Notes: generated by a model from the sequence alone, not told the origin. Numbered from the stretch's first letter, positions 23,621 through 36,614 are shown. The stretch is 64,000 bases of DNA from Stenocarpella maydis (GCA_002270565.1 NQMI01000023.1:186001-250000); one strand, 5' to 3'. Program-made: numbers and translations.

Positions 23621-26600
23621 TCGATGGACCCGGCGGGCGACCCGTTGTAGTCCCCTTCTGTCTTCCCCGGCACTGGGATTCTTGGCTTTGAATTAGTTTT
23701 GGGGGGGTTGTTCGGCGTTGGGGGCCAAAAATCTGGATCTTTCGGCGAAAAGGACGACCCAAGTGTGTAATTGTTTCGTAGCGTCGCTGCGCCCATGCGT
23801 AATGGTTTAGTCCAACCAACTTCCTGCAACTCTCTTTTCAAAGGGATTAGTCGCGTGAAATCCAGTGGAGCATCAAAGTGCACGAGACACATCAAATCCT
23901 ATGCCAAAACATTCCCGCGCGACATGTGGCAGCCCCTGCCGTGCTGCTCGGGAAGTGAACCTTGGTTGTGACAGCCCGCCGGTCAATGGGTTGACAATCA
24001 TGTCCAGAGGGTGACCTTCAGCACGCAAAGTGGAGTGCCGCCTTCCACATCCTTCCAGGCTTGGGTGTGTAGCTGGCGAGAACCGCCTCCCCACGGTATG
24101 GGGAGCTGATATTCCGGTCGGCAGTCCCGGCCTTGAAGATGCTGGCGAGGACCCGGCTGCTTTGCAGCCGAGCTGCAGATCGAGGCCTGGCTCAAAATTA
24201 TTGGCCCGCTGCAAAAATGGACCACAGACCGGCCTGGACTGACCACAGCGATCTCGCCCTCGTCGCCGGCGTCCAACCCAACAGTCAAGTTGAGACTGCC
24301 CAGAACTGTTGGGCAGTTTTTTTGCCACCCGAGACTGTCAGCAAAGTCAGTGGGCCCCATGTCCATGCATCTCCGCATGCCTTCCTTCCATTCAGGGTCG
24401 GTCTTACCTGTATTTCCCAATCGTCCAGATGTGATGTGGAATTAACCCATTCCTGCGTCTCGTTTTGGCATCCGACTGGGGCATACCGCTAGTTGAGCCG
24501 CGCAAGGGATGTCCCGCATGTATCGGTTTGCTCCGGGGACAGCCAAGCAGCGGCAGGGAGGCCGATCGATAGGTGGCGCCGTGGGCAAATGTTCAACGAG
24601 GTCCAGACTCGACCCTCCCATTCCCGTGGTTCTCCCGCGGGGTAGGCGGACACACGTCTCTGTGCCAAGCGGGGCGCGCTCACCCCTGTCGGCCTGCCTC
24701 TCTTCAGATCGTCAGTTTCGACTGCTCATATTTTCCCGGCGTGGCTCCCAAGCTTGGAATTTCAGAGCAAGCCACAATCGACATCCGTTCCATTATCGAA
24801 GATGGCGCTGGCACATTTCCTAGATGAGACAGCCTGGCCGGAGCATTCTCCCGAGTATCAGATAGGCATGATTCCCACGCCGGGTCAAGCCGACCTCCCG
24901 CCCCGTATATTCTAGCCAGGTGGGTGCCCGTACACAAAACCGATGGGTCTCGACCGGCTGCGAGATCCTTATATACTTATCGACGCTACGAGACTGAGGG
25001 CATGATCAAACCGACAACGCATCGACCTCTGGTGTTCTGTTGGGATACAGGAGAGAGACTGCAACCCCAACAGGACACTCTGGCATGGTCAATGCATCCA
25101 GGAGATCCGGACTGGCGGGAGAAGGGACCATCCAAGGGGGGAGGGGGCTGCGTAATGGGCGTGTATATTTATGCAGCGGCGATGACACTGTTGCTTGCAG
25201 CTGTTCGAACATATGAAGACACCATCTTTCGAGTCCGGTACTGTCTCCAACTGTCCTCGCCAATCTGCGGGTGGGTTCCTGCAGAATATCGCTCTTGTGC
25301 CCCACACAACACCAGTGTTACCTTCCTTCCGGATTTTTGACACGTGAAAGAGCGAAGACGGGCGACTGATACTGGCAGCTGTATCATGCGCATCGGAACA
25401 ACGAGACTTGTGATATATCTCAGAGCACCTTACAAATTGTGCTGCAGAGTACTATTAGCAGAATCTAGCTCTTGATATTTAGTTAGGAGCTCTGCGTTCG
25501 AGGCTGGCGGCCACAGTCAGTCCCGGCCTGTCGGTATGAAGTCAGAAAACACCGTACATTGTCAGGGCTGGCAGGCACAGCGCGGTGGGCTTTAGCGCGT
25601 CAGCGTGTGCAGGAACTCAGCTAGGCACAAAAGACGGGCCGGGCAGAAGTTGAGTCCCATTGTTGCCCGAGTCGCAAGGCACTTGGATCTGAGCGCAGTC
25701 ATAAGGGGGGAGGCGTAAAGTATTGCATCGCCGGGAAGAAGAAATGATGAGCAGGTAGGTCAGCTGATGGGATTCCAGAGCCGGTGTGATGGATTCAGCA
25801 CGCAGGCACAGATGTGTCCGACCAGCCCAGGCTTAGGATATGGGCATGCCCAGATTTGGTCCGGGGTAGGCGGCTGCATTCGTGTTTAGTGGTCTCAGGG
25901 CGAGCGCCTGCGACACACAAGTGCTCTAGTCATCTTGAGAAAATCCGACGAGTAGGAAGAGGCAGGTCTCAAGTGAAGACCACTGGGCTCGTCCAATAGG
26001 AGCCCGGCCACGTCGCAGCGACGTAGGCAAGCCATGTTGCGCCGAGATTTGTTGTCACACGACCTACGTTCTCCCCCGCAGTTTTTTTGATCAGGCGACC
26101 GACGGCAGGGCAGGACCGAGCATTTTGCATGGGTACCAAGGAGCTGGCTGACGGCACCAAGGCATTATGGAGGAATTCGTCCACTGTGTTCCACGGCGGA
26201 CAGTAAGACAGCTGCGTCACGAGCTGAAGACCAAGCCGCCAGGGTATACAGCAGAAGGAACGACTCGTCGCATAGGCGGTGTGTCTAGGAGCAGGAAGAG
26301 CCAGAGAGACGGCATTTCGCAGGGTTATGACGCGGGCGGCACCCTTGCGGCGGCATGCCCAGCTCTGCGCAGCTTGCCACTTGGGTGAGAAGCCGTGCAG
26401 GCTGGCAGGCTGCCTACGGTGGCAGCGGAAGTGGACAGCGGGAGGCAAAAGTTGCCCACGTCGATCATCCGTTTGCTACCAGCCGAGCCAAGCGTGCATG
26501 GCAGGGCATGGCTGGAGCAGAGCGCACCAATCCCCTGCCAAGGACCACAGCAAGGCAAGCAAGGCCATGGTTCAAGACGTCCTGCCTGTGCAATGCCACG

Positions 26601-28510
26601 CCGCCCCCCCCCCCCGGCTGGTCAAGGTTGAGCTCGCACACGAGGCTGTGTCGATAGCGAGACTTCGTTGGTTGGTCAGCCTGGTCAGGTGGACTGGAAG
26701 TCGTACGAGTCTTGGGTCCGTGCTGAAGTTTGCTGGCCGGCTGGATGATATGACCGATGCCGAAGCGTTGAGAAAAGGGGGAAACCGTATATCGACAAAG
26801 TATTAAGAGGGTCCGCCCGGCCATTGGAAACAAGTCCAGGGTTCTAGAACAGCTGTGTGCCCGTGTTCGTGCCTAGACGCGGGGGCGGGCGGCAGCGGCC
26901 CCAGGCTGCCTGGCCTGCACATGGCATGGGACATGGGGTGTGAGCATGCTCATGCTGCAGGATGCGGTCTGCAGGCTACTCGCGGTACGTGTGCCTCTAT
27001 GAGGATTCGGAAAGGCTCGGCAGCTCAGAGGCTCGGGAGGAGAGAGGCTGCTCTAGTTTGAAGAATAGAAGCAGACTGGGTGCAAGGTCGAACCAGAGCT
27101 GCTTGGTGGCCTCGCCGGCCTGGTGCTGTGGTTCCTCGGGCGCGGGGCGCAGGGGTAGGACCGGAAAAGGTCATGAGGGCAGCCCGGACAAGAGTGTTGC
27201 CATGCTTTTCCTGGTCCGCTTCCACGGCAGGCCGAGGTACAGGTAGTACATGGCCTCTGTAGGTGCTAGATCCGCACCGAGGAGGCACATATTGCACGAC
27301 CGGACGTTGCGGTGCCCGCGGCGCTCGTGACAAAAGGCCCCAAGAGTGTTTCAGTCCACATACACGAGCAATTGCGAGGACAGGCAGACGCAACATCGGT
27401 CAGTCAGCCGGCTCGTGCCGGACGTCGAGGAGGACTGCCGTTACCATGGTGGTGGTGAATGGAAAACTCGGCTTGCGGCGGCGTCAGGGAGAATGTTGCA
27501 GAGCGCTTCAAGCCTTCAACCTGCATTGGTAGTACATAGCCCGTATAGTTCAGGTCGTCGAGAGTCGGTCATCAGGTACGCGGGTCCGACCCCGCCAATG
27601 GAACCCGCGTGCGGCGGACAGAAGGCCCATTCATCTGCCTACCATCCGGCTCCATCCAGCCGTGCCAGGCCAGCCCATCCTGATCCTCGGTGCCTCGTGG
27701 TACCCTCCGGCCCCTGCACCATCTGTCAGCCAGCCATCAGCCCGGAGGTGGCAGTTATTGGTCGGCGAAGACGCCTTGGTGCCGGGGTTTGGTTCGAGGT
27801 ACCTGAGACGTGGGTGGTATGCTCCGTGGGGCGGGGGGTTTACCGGGGTTCTTTTTTTCTCTTTTTTCTTTTTTCTTCTTCGTCTTCTTCTTCCTCGAGA
27901 AGGGGTCGCATCGGCGCTGGTTCCTGCTGCACAAACGACGTCAGGAGACCCGTGACGAGCAAGCATGTCTGTCTGTCCATTACACAGCACTGTCGCGTGC
28001 TACATATGTACGGAGTACTGTGGTAGACCCTGCAGGTGGCCCGAGGAGAGGTGTGTTCGTCGCCGGTGACTCAAACCTCGTGTTATACCCTACTAGCCAT
28101 CTTTGAACCTACTATGTATTAGCAGTAGGTGGGCTGGCTGGCAGGTGTATGAGGTAGTCTGTCGATCCACGCATCCTTGGTCGGTTGGTCCTGATCAAAC
28201 TTGCCAATGGCATAGTATGTAATGTGCCTGTGCAGCACCCAACTGTTGGACAGAACAGACGGACCGAGGGCATTCATTCCACTAGACTCTGCGCGGCTGG
28301 GCACGGCAAAGCACCCGGTGCATTGATCTGTGCCCTCCGGGGTGCCAGTGCCTGATCAAGGCCCACGGGGATGTGACGAAACAACCGAGACTTTGTTAAA
28401 TAGAGCAGATGCACACACGGCCATGAGAAGCTGTAGGGGATATACCACACGCGTATGGGTTGTGGTTGTTCGTGTGTGCTTGTACCTGCCCAGTTGGTCC
28501 GTCGTCGGTC

Positions 28511-28583
28511 GGTCAGTCAGTCAGTCAGTTAGTCAGTCAGTCAGTCAGTCAGTCAGTCAGTCAGTCAGTCAGTCAGTCAGTCA
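28511..28583. repeat. (GTCA)n microsatellite
   Basis: About 18 tandem GTCA units with one GTTA variant. It gives open frames reading SVSQ repeats, which are artefacts of the tetranucleotide. Confidence 0.9.
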
Positions 28584-29540
28584 TGGTTCATCCTGCCTTG
28601 GCCCTTGACCATGCCCACTGCCAGCGCATACCAAGGCAAGTCACGATGTTGGCGAGTGACTGCAATGAGAACAGAGTCAGTGTGTGCTGTGCTTGTACTA
28701 CGTACCTGCCCAGCTAAGTAAGGATTTACGGATGGCAGTCGAAACAAGGGCGGACCCTGATGGCATGCATCCCAGGTCAACATGCGGGCTGTTGAGACGC
28801 CGAGGTTGGGAGGGACAAAAGGCACAGGTCCCTCCAAGGGCCATGACAAAGACAACCTTGGAGAGTACAATAGTAGACCGTGTACTATTCTACCGCCGGG
28901 TACCTGCCTCGTGCTCCTCTTGGACCCTTCACCAAGTGCCTGTTCCCCATGCGCCGGCTGTACCCAGCGGTCACCCAATACCTGCACCTGCCGAGGACGG
29001 TACCCAGGTATACACCAGGGGAGTCCGTCGTCGCCCAGGTAGGCATTCCGAGGGATACTATCAACACAGTACAGTATGCCCATCTCGCCAGCCAGGCATG
29101 CCTGCCCCCTTCTCTTGCTGCTTTGCTGCTGTGCTGGCTCCCAAAAGGTGCATCTTGGGGCTCTGCTTTGCCTCAGTCGTGCACTCTCAAGCTGCTCTTG
29201 CCTCTTGCCTCTTGCCTCCTGCCTCCTGCCTCTAATGTTGGGCCGTTAGCGGCCCACTTTGCCCACTTGCACAGAAAAGGCCGACTTGTGGCCGTCCTGG
29301 ATCTGGAACGGTTAAGCCCTGGGCTTTGTCATATCCCCGACCAATTTTCCAATTTCAAATTGTTCACTTGTAGGAGCACCTACCTCTACTATATACAACA
29401 TAGTACTCCGTACACTACACTACACTCCACTCCACTCCACTCCACTATACTGTACACACCACGCACTACACTAGTAGGTATCTTTTTGCCCTGCCCCCAG
29501 CCCTTCTCTACGTTCATTGCCATGTACCCAGTATGCCCCT

Positions 29541-29588
29541 GCCCCTGCCATGCCCTGCCATGCCCTGCCATGCCCTGCCATGCCCTGC
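29541..29588. repeat. 10-bp tandem repeat (TGCCCTGCCA)
   Basis: About four and a half copies of a ten-base unit, preceded by a related GCCCCT run and by an ACTCC/ACTAC repeat about 100 bases upstream. Non-coding minisatellite. Confidence 0.85.
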
Positions 29589-30927
29589 TCCCCGTCGACA
29601 TGCCCGCGCCCAATTCAGTCCAGCCCGGGCCGGGTCCCTTCTTTTGAGTGGGAGGAGAGACGAAGAGCAAGCGCGAGACACACGCACAGAGAGAGAGAGA
29701 GGCTGTGGTAGTGTGTAATGTTTTCTTTCCACTCTCTTGGTCCACTAAGATTCCTCCCAGGCCTTCTTTCTCCTGTCCCTTTTTTTAAACCCTTCTCACT
29801 TCCTTCCTCCCTCCTCCTCCCTCGCCTTGCTAATCATGACTTCAAGGCCTGTGTTGTTTCGTCCCCGGATCCTGTCCCTTCCCGGCCTCCCGTCGCAGCT
29901 GTCGTCTCTCCCTCTTTGACAAGACGGTCCATACCTGCAGAAGCGCATGGTACATCACCACCACGGCGGCCTTTCCTCCTCGCCTCGTCCTCCTTAGTCC
30001 GGTCCACAATCCCAGCGCCTTATATCTTGAAGCCTCATAATGTACGTCCAGACTACAATCATATCCTTGGATTGTCCACTTCCCACTTATCCTGCCGCTA
30101 CTGGTGCTCTCGCCTCAAAGAGACTCACCGCATCATGACCGCCTCGTCCCCATCCGGACTGACCCATCTAGCCACACACACTTCTCTGCCGCCTAGTGCC
30201 ATCTTATCGGCACATCCGTACTGACTCTTGCTCTGTGCCCCCCAGCCTTTGCTCGCGTTTCGGTTCCCACAAAAAAAAAGATCTGGTCGCATTTCTCTGG
30301 CGCCTTAATTGCTTTGGCGGTGTGGCTGCAGTGAGCAGCTCACATTCACCTTGACCACTGGCCCCTGAGTGGCCCTGTCGCATCGTCGCGTAATCGCGAG
30401 GCCGCACCTCATCCAGCATCAGCACAGGCTGCCGGATACGACTTCGCCTGGACACTCGAATCTCAGCTACCCGGGCGCCTTTGAATCATACTTAACAAGT
30501 TATCATCCTTTGTTCAACCTCTGCGAAGAGGCATGTTTGCCACACTGCACTTGCATCAGAATCGAGGCACCGTCTCGACCAACCAACCGATATCGAAATC
30601 TCTGTTTAGACGTTGACTCTGCGTCCGCCTAGAAGCCAATCTTTTAACCCTCTCCTGGCCGAGCTGACGGACCCGAGTTTGACATGCGCCTCATCGTCGG
30701 TCTTCGGTAGCATCTGGATATTTGGTTGGCTATCACTCCTCATATCCTCGCCTCCTTGACAGGCTGCCACGGCCCTGTCAGGTCCCCAGCCGGCGAGTGT
30801 GTATCTGAGATTGCAATCGCACCTGGAGCTTCCGAATCATGTCGAGCTAGCCAAGCGCTCGTAACCTGCCTTTCGATGAATTTTCTGGTCAACTAGTGGT
30901 CTCATCACGCGGCGTGGCACCTTGACC

Positions 30928-32637
30928 ATGGAGGCCATAGTCGAGGCTCTCGAGCAACTGTTGCCCAAGGGCATTGTCTTCGACTCACCTACCATCTATG
31001 CCGAAGTCGCAAAATTACCAGTCGTACCGCTCGAAGACATCCATCGCCACTGGAAGACATACACCAGGACACACAAGAGCCTGCACGATCCTACCGCCTG
31101 TCGCCTCGAGAATTTTTGGTGGCATGTATGGGGGAGTGACAGGCGAGACCTGAGTGGCAAGACTCTGGCACGTCTATGGGAGCAAATAGCCTCCGGGCCA
31201 ACCTGTGTTCCTCTCAGAGGGCCTCCAAACCGTTGGGAACCGCCACCGAAGCCCACACAGGGTATGCACGGGTCCGGCTCGACGCAACCTGAGCAGGTTC
31301 AAGGCATGGCCAGCCAGTCACGAGAGTCCCAGTCGAGCATCGCAAGAGGGGCAATCTACGGCTTGACCCCGTCCTCATCGAGGCCTCCGCCGGCCCACAC
31401 AATTTTGAAGAAGCCTAGAGGGCCTTCAAATTCTGGCCCGAGGCCGACCGCCCGATTCGTCGACGTGCCTGATTCTGGGGAAGAAGGATCCCAGCAGAGC
31501 GGAGACAGCTGCGTTGGCACTTCCCGGAGGAGACCAGAAGCTCGTGCACCGTCTGGCTCCGTCTCACCGGCCAAGGTGGATAGAAAGCCCGCCCCCAAGA
31601 AGTTTGTGGCCTCATCCACTACGTCAAAGAGGCGCCCGGTCCTATCGAGGAGACAGAGCTCGCAATCATCAACTGGCTCCGTAACTGCCTCTGACCCTAG
31701 CCCGCGGGATACAGCTTCCACCTCGAGAAACGCCCCGAACCAGCAAGCATCCACCACGAGTGCCAAGGATTCTAGCCCCTCGAAGCGACAGATCGTGTCA
31801 AACGCACCAACACGTATGGAGGAACCAGCAGGTCGCACCAAAGCAACAGGGAAGCGTTCTCAGGCTGCTGGCCCAGGGAAGGCGTCCACGTCAGGCAGTA
31901 GCCAGGACGCACTTTCTCAAGACGGGTCACGCAAAACAGCCTCGACAAACAAGCCACCGCCACCTCATCCGAGTACCAGCAGCCAACAAAAACCTACTCG
32001 GGCACAGGGCAGTTCAGGAGAAGGGCCAAATTCAAAAGTGCTTGGGAAGCGGCCAGAAGTGCCCACCACATTGGCTTCAGGGAGAAAGAACCCCACGCCA
32101 AAGCATAACCACTCAGGCAGTTATAATGGGTCGATGGGGGTGCAAAGGTCACCACCACGATCGGTACCACAGTCGATGCAGCCTGCCACAGTCTCAGCCA
32201 ACTCAGCGGAGACGGTCGAACCAAGTCGGAGCAGGAGCGCGCAGGAAGATGATCCGCAGTCGCACGAAGAACAGAAGGGCATGACCGGCTCTGATGCTGC
32301 CCCAAAGATGGCGAGGTTGAGGTCGAACAACGAGTCGACGCGGATGAGCTCCGGCGGCCTCAAATCCTCGAGCGTTGTCGGATTGTCAAACATCGCGGTT
32401 GCCGGCGGATTCGACTTTGAGACCCCCAAGCCGCGCCCTTCAGCCGACGACTTGCCGCCCCTTCCTGCGGGCCAGCCGGACATTCGAGAAGCATCTGTGC
32501 TCGACTCACGGTTGACTCCAACAGAGCCGAGTCCGAACCCCCCACCGCCCCTGGGGCGGTCCAAGTCGCAGCTGACGCTTGTACTGGAGCGGGAAAAGGC
32601 AAGGCTAGGTGATGGCGCTTCAAAGAAGAAGAAATAG
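30928..32637 (+). CDS. DUF1752 (areA GATA-like) domain protein (569 aa)
   Basis: Single exon. Residues about 30-75 carry a DUF1752-type motif: a helix ending HWKTYTRTHKSL, then CRLENFWWHVWGSD, then LSGKTLARLWEQIASGPT. This is the short N-terminal block shared with nitrogen regulator AreA/Nil1 relatives. No GATA zinc finger follows; the rest is Ser/Pro/Lys-rich and predicted disordered, with a GLSNIAVAGGFDFETPKPRP segment and a basic tail ending SKKKK. Proteins of this type exist in many filamentous fungi without a settled role, sometimes linked to nutrient-responsive transcription. The ATG at 30928 has a CC-ACC-like context (TTGACCATGG) and is the first Met of the conserved part. Confidence 0.85.
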   Translation: MEAIVEALEQLLPKGIVFDSPTIYAEVAKLPVVPLEDIHRHWKTYTRTHKSLHDPTACRLENFWWHVWGSDRRDLSGKTLARLWEQIASGPTCVPLRGPPNRWEPPPKPTQGMHGSGSTQPEQVQGMASQSRESQSSIARGAIYGLTPSSSRPPPAHTILKKPRGPSNSGPRPTARFVDVPDSGEEGSQQSGDSCVGTSRRRPEARAPSGSVSPAKVDRKPAPKKFVASSTTSKRRPVLSRRQSSQSSTGSVTASDPSPRDTASTSRNAPNQQASTTSAKDSSPSKRQIVSNAPTRMEEPAGRTKATGKRSQAAGPGKASTSGSSQDALSQDGSRKTASTNKPPPPHPSTSSQQKPTRAQGSSGEGPNSKVLGKRPEVPTTLASGRKNPTPKHNHSGSYNGSMGVQRSPPRSVPQSMQPATVSANSAETVEPSRSRSAQEDDPQSHEEQKGMTGSDAAPKMARLRSNNESTRMSSGGLKSSSVVGLSNIAVAGGFDFETPKPRPSADDLPPLPAGQPDIREASVLDSRLTPTEPSPNPPPPLGRSKSQLTLVLEREKARLGDGASKKKK

Positions 32638-34478
32638 ACCCCCCGAGGAAGGGTCCGTTACAAACACGACACGGTACGGACGTATACACTGCAATGGACC
32701 AGAAAGGAGCCATGGAGACCGATCTGATCTGATCTCCGCCTGAACTGCATTGGCATTGGCGTTTGTTCATTGCTGGGAGCTCAAATTATCACTAGGAGGT
32801 TGTGGGGGGGGGGGGGGGGTTGCCCCTGCCATGTATCAGCACAAACAGGGTTTGTACGTATGGCAATTATTTCAGCGGGCAGACTTGGGTTAAGTATGGC
32901 AGCATTCCCCCATGGTTATTAGACTCGGGCAAGCCTTGCCAGGCCGTGTACTTCGTCAGAGAAGTTGATAATACAAGGGCGTAGCGCCGCCATGCATCGA
33001 ACCCGACTGAGATCAGGAGAGACTGCGCGTGCCCCCGAGCATGCAAATAGGGGGCCACCTCGATGTCAGAAGCTTTTTTTACTGGTCAACTCGAACGTGA
33101 AGCCGTCCTTGATAGTTGACATGTAAGCTGATCTTTCTGGCAACGGCTTGTGATTATGATTGTTGCCTGCTTGGTTGGTTGGTTCTGGCACTTGTCTGTC
33201 AGGGTAGTAACCCGGGCTGGGTCTTTGTGTCTCGCGGTGCTGTGATGATGGCACGCGAAGAGTACTTGTGTTGATGCATGTGACGATGATGATGGCCTTC
33301 TCCGGGGTCTGGACGGCACACGACCCCCACCACCTGCGAGGTGCGCGGAGCTGGTTTGTGGGGGGGGTGCATGTACACGCACCCTGGGGGCCAGCAGCCA
33401 AGCCCCGATATCAGTCTTGTTGCTCCGTCGGCGGTCGGCGGTCAGCGAGTTCCGTGGGGGGGAGAGATATTTGTATACATACATGGTAGGTCTGGGGGGA
33501 GGAAGGGGTTCTCTGTCGGAACAGGATGGTCGGGTCGCTGGGGAGGAGCATCGCGCTAGCCGGGGGCGGCGAAACTCTAAAACGGCCTGCCTCTCGCTGC
33601 CCTCTCACTGCCTGCCCCCTTGGCCCCCAAGCCCCGGGCCACCGCGGCATGGTTGCAGTCCGGAGCCAGGGGCTGGTGCTGGTGGTGGTGGTGGTGGTGG
33701 TGGTCCGTCATGGGGCCGTGTGTGTGGAGGGTGTGTGAAAGGGCACGTGGATGTCGGCATGATGGAAGCCGGGGGAAGGTCGGATGGAAAGCTGGGGTGG
33801 GACATGGGCTGCCGGGGGAGAGGGGGCCACTATGTACTATGTATATCTGTGGTAGTATCCAATGCATGGTATTCTTCCGTCGGACGGTCTGCCCTGGCAG
33901 GAAGACCCCCACGCCTGCAGGTGGGCGGTCCTGTGGGAGCTCGAGGTGTCGGGGGGTGTGTGTGGACCCCCACGCTTTTTTCATGTCACCTGTGGTCTTG
34001 TACGTATCGCAAGCGCGCGAGCGGGTGGGTGGGTGGGTGCATGTGTGGTTTCGGTCTCCGAATCGGCCTCTTGGTTGTCGTTTCGGGGTGGCATGGTCCT
34101 GAAGATCAGCGAGTTGCGAGCACACCTCTGGTCGTGTTCAGGGTGCTTGTCCCTTGTCGCATTTCTCTTCTATTTGCGGTCCATTGATTGTACTTCTTGT
34201 CTAATTCTGGGCCTGGGAGTTTCTCAACAGTCTGTATTCTTGTCTGAGGGACAAACCATCTATCCGTCTTGTCTTGTACTATTGTGACGTTGTGTTACCC
34301 ACCTTGGTGCTGGTATATTACTACGCTCAGACTATCAAGTTGCCTTTTGCAGGTCAGCAGCATCTTGGAGGCGCAAGGCTACCTAGGCACATATACTCAT
34401 CTCAGTTCAGAATAGCGTTGCCAAGATTTGGCAATATGTACGTATCAAGTTGCGGAGGCCATGGCACTCTAAAAACAA
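32638..34478. other. Intergenic spacer at the edge of the repeat-rich compartment
   Basis: No supported gene in about 1.8 kb. It contains G runs (near 32805 and 33360), a (GGT)n run near 33675-33705 and tandem GGGT near 34020. The frame of 256 codons starting at 33417 is Gly/Trp/Val-rich and looks like a shadow of G-rich DNA. The MULE terminal repeat begins at 34479. Confidence 0.55.
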
Positions 34479-36613
34479 GAACGCGGAGATTCGCACCCAT
34501 AAAAACGGAGGGTACACGGGCACATGTAGGCCCCCAGTGCACGTACAACGCGCACCACCCAAATTAGTATGCAAACCATTATTTTGACCTTAGCCGCTGT
34601 CACTGCCGGTAGTCCTCATCGTTGCTTCGGCAATGCTACTATCGCTATACTCGCTGCAGTAGGAATCGCTTAAATCGATGGTGTTTTGCTACGTATCTAG
34701 TCTGTACGGACCACAATCTCGTCTTGAATCTCTTCCACCTCGTCGTCGTCGTCGTCGTCGCCGACGAGGTCCCCAACAGTCAGATCTACCCGTGGCAACT
34801 GGTTGATGCTTCCGATAGCTGCCGTACGCTGCCGCTTAGCCCCTGACCTCGTGCTTGAGGGTGTGCCTGCTGCTGAGGTCTGCGTAATCGATCTCGTGAT
34901 GTCTGATAGCGGCCTTCCCTTCTGAGGCTGCTGCTTTGCCTTCTTCGTGACCCTTCTCGCCAGCTGCTGGCTCTAAGGGACGCTAGCGTGCTGGGCATCA
35001 CTGCCACGGGCGTCCTCTTCATCCAGGGACTGGAGGGTCACGTTATTGTACTCGAAAGCCGAATTCACACGCTGTACTGAAGCCATCGTCGCCCTTGTCT
35101 TATCGCCAGCCCTGCTGCCAAGGCTCATTGTGGTGGAGGTTGTCTTTTTACCCATTACAGCCTTCCCACGGCTCTTGAAGAGACCCTCTTTGTTAGCTGC
35201 AAACGGTACGTTCTCGCAAGGTCTGCCCTTTATAGCGGTAACCTTCTTCAGCAAGTGTACGGTAAGGAGAGGGTTCTCAAGGGAGAGGTTACAATCAAGG
35301 TAGTAGTCTTTATACACGTTACTCTTCTTAAGAGGAAGCAAAGCCTCCTCTTTATCAGCAATGCGGTTTGCATAGATCACACTATACTGTGTGTAGACCG
35401 CATAGCTACAGTCAGAAGGTCTGCAGTAACTCCATAGGGCTTCTTTTCGAAGCATCCTCAACGCCTTCTGGTGCTTGATCATAAGTATCTCCAGCGCCGC
35501 CCTTAAGACCTACAGTAGCAGCTAACCAAGCTACTTCTTGCCGTTAAACTTCTAAAGTAATGATATCTTCTGCTTCACCTCCTCCTAACGGAGGCTACAA
35601 GCAGTATCATCAATAGCCTCGTGATCAGCTATCATCAGATAGAGAAGATTCCCCATCCCATAGCCCAAGTACACCTTCAGCTTCCGGTGCATTCGCTCAG
35701 TAGAGGAGGTCATACGCAAGCCAAAGTTGAGGGTTTTGCAGATCTAATGGGCTGCCCATTTGGCAACAATCTCCTCTACCTCATCAACATACTACATCTT
35801 AAGGTACTAGATGATTACCATCTGGTCTAAGAAGACCTCTTAAAACCATTACCAAGCCATATCATAAATCTCACAATCTATAGAGTACTCCATAAACTTA
35901 AGGAGGTCAAAGAGGGCTATTCAAGTATATAGCACCTCATCAGACACCCGTAAGAATACTATAGCCTTCCCTCTCGCTAGCGCCATAAGGGAAGCAAGAT
36001 CCTCATCCTCCTCATCAAGATCTTCAGCCTCAGCAACCTCCATAGTGTTTTCCTCCAGAGCTCCCAGCGCCAGTACCTCCAAGCCTCCCATCACCAGCCC
36101 CATAGCTCCCGGCTTACACCACTTCCTCTTGATATTAAGGACAATATTCATATTAATAGAGAAGATATATAGCTAATAGCATGCCCTAGGGAATTTATAC
36201 TCAAGGGCATTAATTAGAGCGTTATTATAGTTAGTAATAAAGAGCCTCAGAGGCTCAATTTAGTACTCGCGGAGAAGACCGTAAAGCTGCTCAAGAAGCC
36301 ACCAGAAGCTAGATTCTCTCTCATTATTAATAACCCCTTAGAATAGTAGCAATATCCTCTTCATGTAGGTCACTACCGTGCCTCAAAAGAAGGGCATCTT
36401 CTTGCTATTAGTTAAATAGGTATAATCAAGCAAGAGATTGCGCGTAAAGCATGGCTCTCGAACCCATGCCAGCTGCTACTTCTCGCACCAGAAGATACCC
36501 ATAATGCTTCCCTCCTCATCAGTAGCCCAACGGTACCAGCAGCCCTCCTTCTCAAGCCAGTCCAACGCTGCTTGGGTAGGTATATAGATGCCCTGCTGCT
36601 TCTTGCGATAGGC
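34479..36613. mobile_element. Mutator-like DNA transposon, copy A (right end missing)
   Basis: The left terminal inverted repeat starts GAACGCGGAGATTCGCACCC at 34479. Its reverse complement closes copy B at 39623. The copy runs to a single N at 36614 and lacks the last 883 bp present in copy B. The last 653 bp (35961-36613) are identical to 38088-38740, while the part before differs by many C/T and G/A changes. The abrupt switch suggests an assembly chimera or gene conversion. No matching target duplication was found next to the outer repeats. Confidence 0.8.
34697..36613 (-). pseudogene. MULE transposase remnant, copy A
   Basis: Reading leftward, fragments match copy B: the MULE-core segments (GSIMGIFWCEK, then LLLDYTYLTNSKKMPFF), an acidic DLDEEDEDLASLMALARGKA region, and a basic tail ending at TAG 34699-34697. 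In-frame TAG codons interrupt it at many places and the N-terminal third is absent at the assembly gap. Not functional as assembled. Confidence 0.75.
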
Positions 36614-36614
36614 N
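36614..36614. other. Single N: probable assembly gap between MULE copies
   Basis: The N separates the truncated end of copy A from the first base of the terminal repeat of copy B. A one-base placeholder at such a join most likely stands for a gap of unknown size or a scaffold join. Confidence 0.75.

Larger units (their letters stand above)
23621..30927. other. 7.3 kb region without a convincing gene
   Basis: GC content looks like the neighbouring genic DNA, so this is not an obviously RIP-decayed block. Many open frames of 60-226 codons occur on both strands, yet none shows domain motifs, consistent codon preference or phase-compatible introns. Microsatellites occur near 28.5 and 29.5 kb. 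From about 29,700 the sequence turns CT-rich and probably becomes the promoter and long 5' leader of the DUF1752 gene. Non-coding RNA or orphan genes cannot be excluded by eye. Confidence 0.5.

Noticed and set aside
27346..28026. 226-codon frame in the gene-poor region
   Set aside because: Arg/Ser/Pro-rich, includes a poly-pyrimidine stretch read as Phe/Ser runs; no motif.
28330..28717. Frames with SVSQSVSQ repeats
   Set aside because: Produced by the GTCA microsatellite.
29718..30224. 168-codon frame before the DUF1752 gene
   Set aside because: CT-rich leader sequence; no domain and immediately upstream of a clear gene.
33417..34187. 256-codon Gly/Trp/Val-rich frame
   Set aside because: Reflects G-rich simple repeats; no recognised family.
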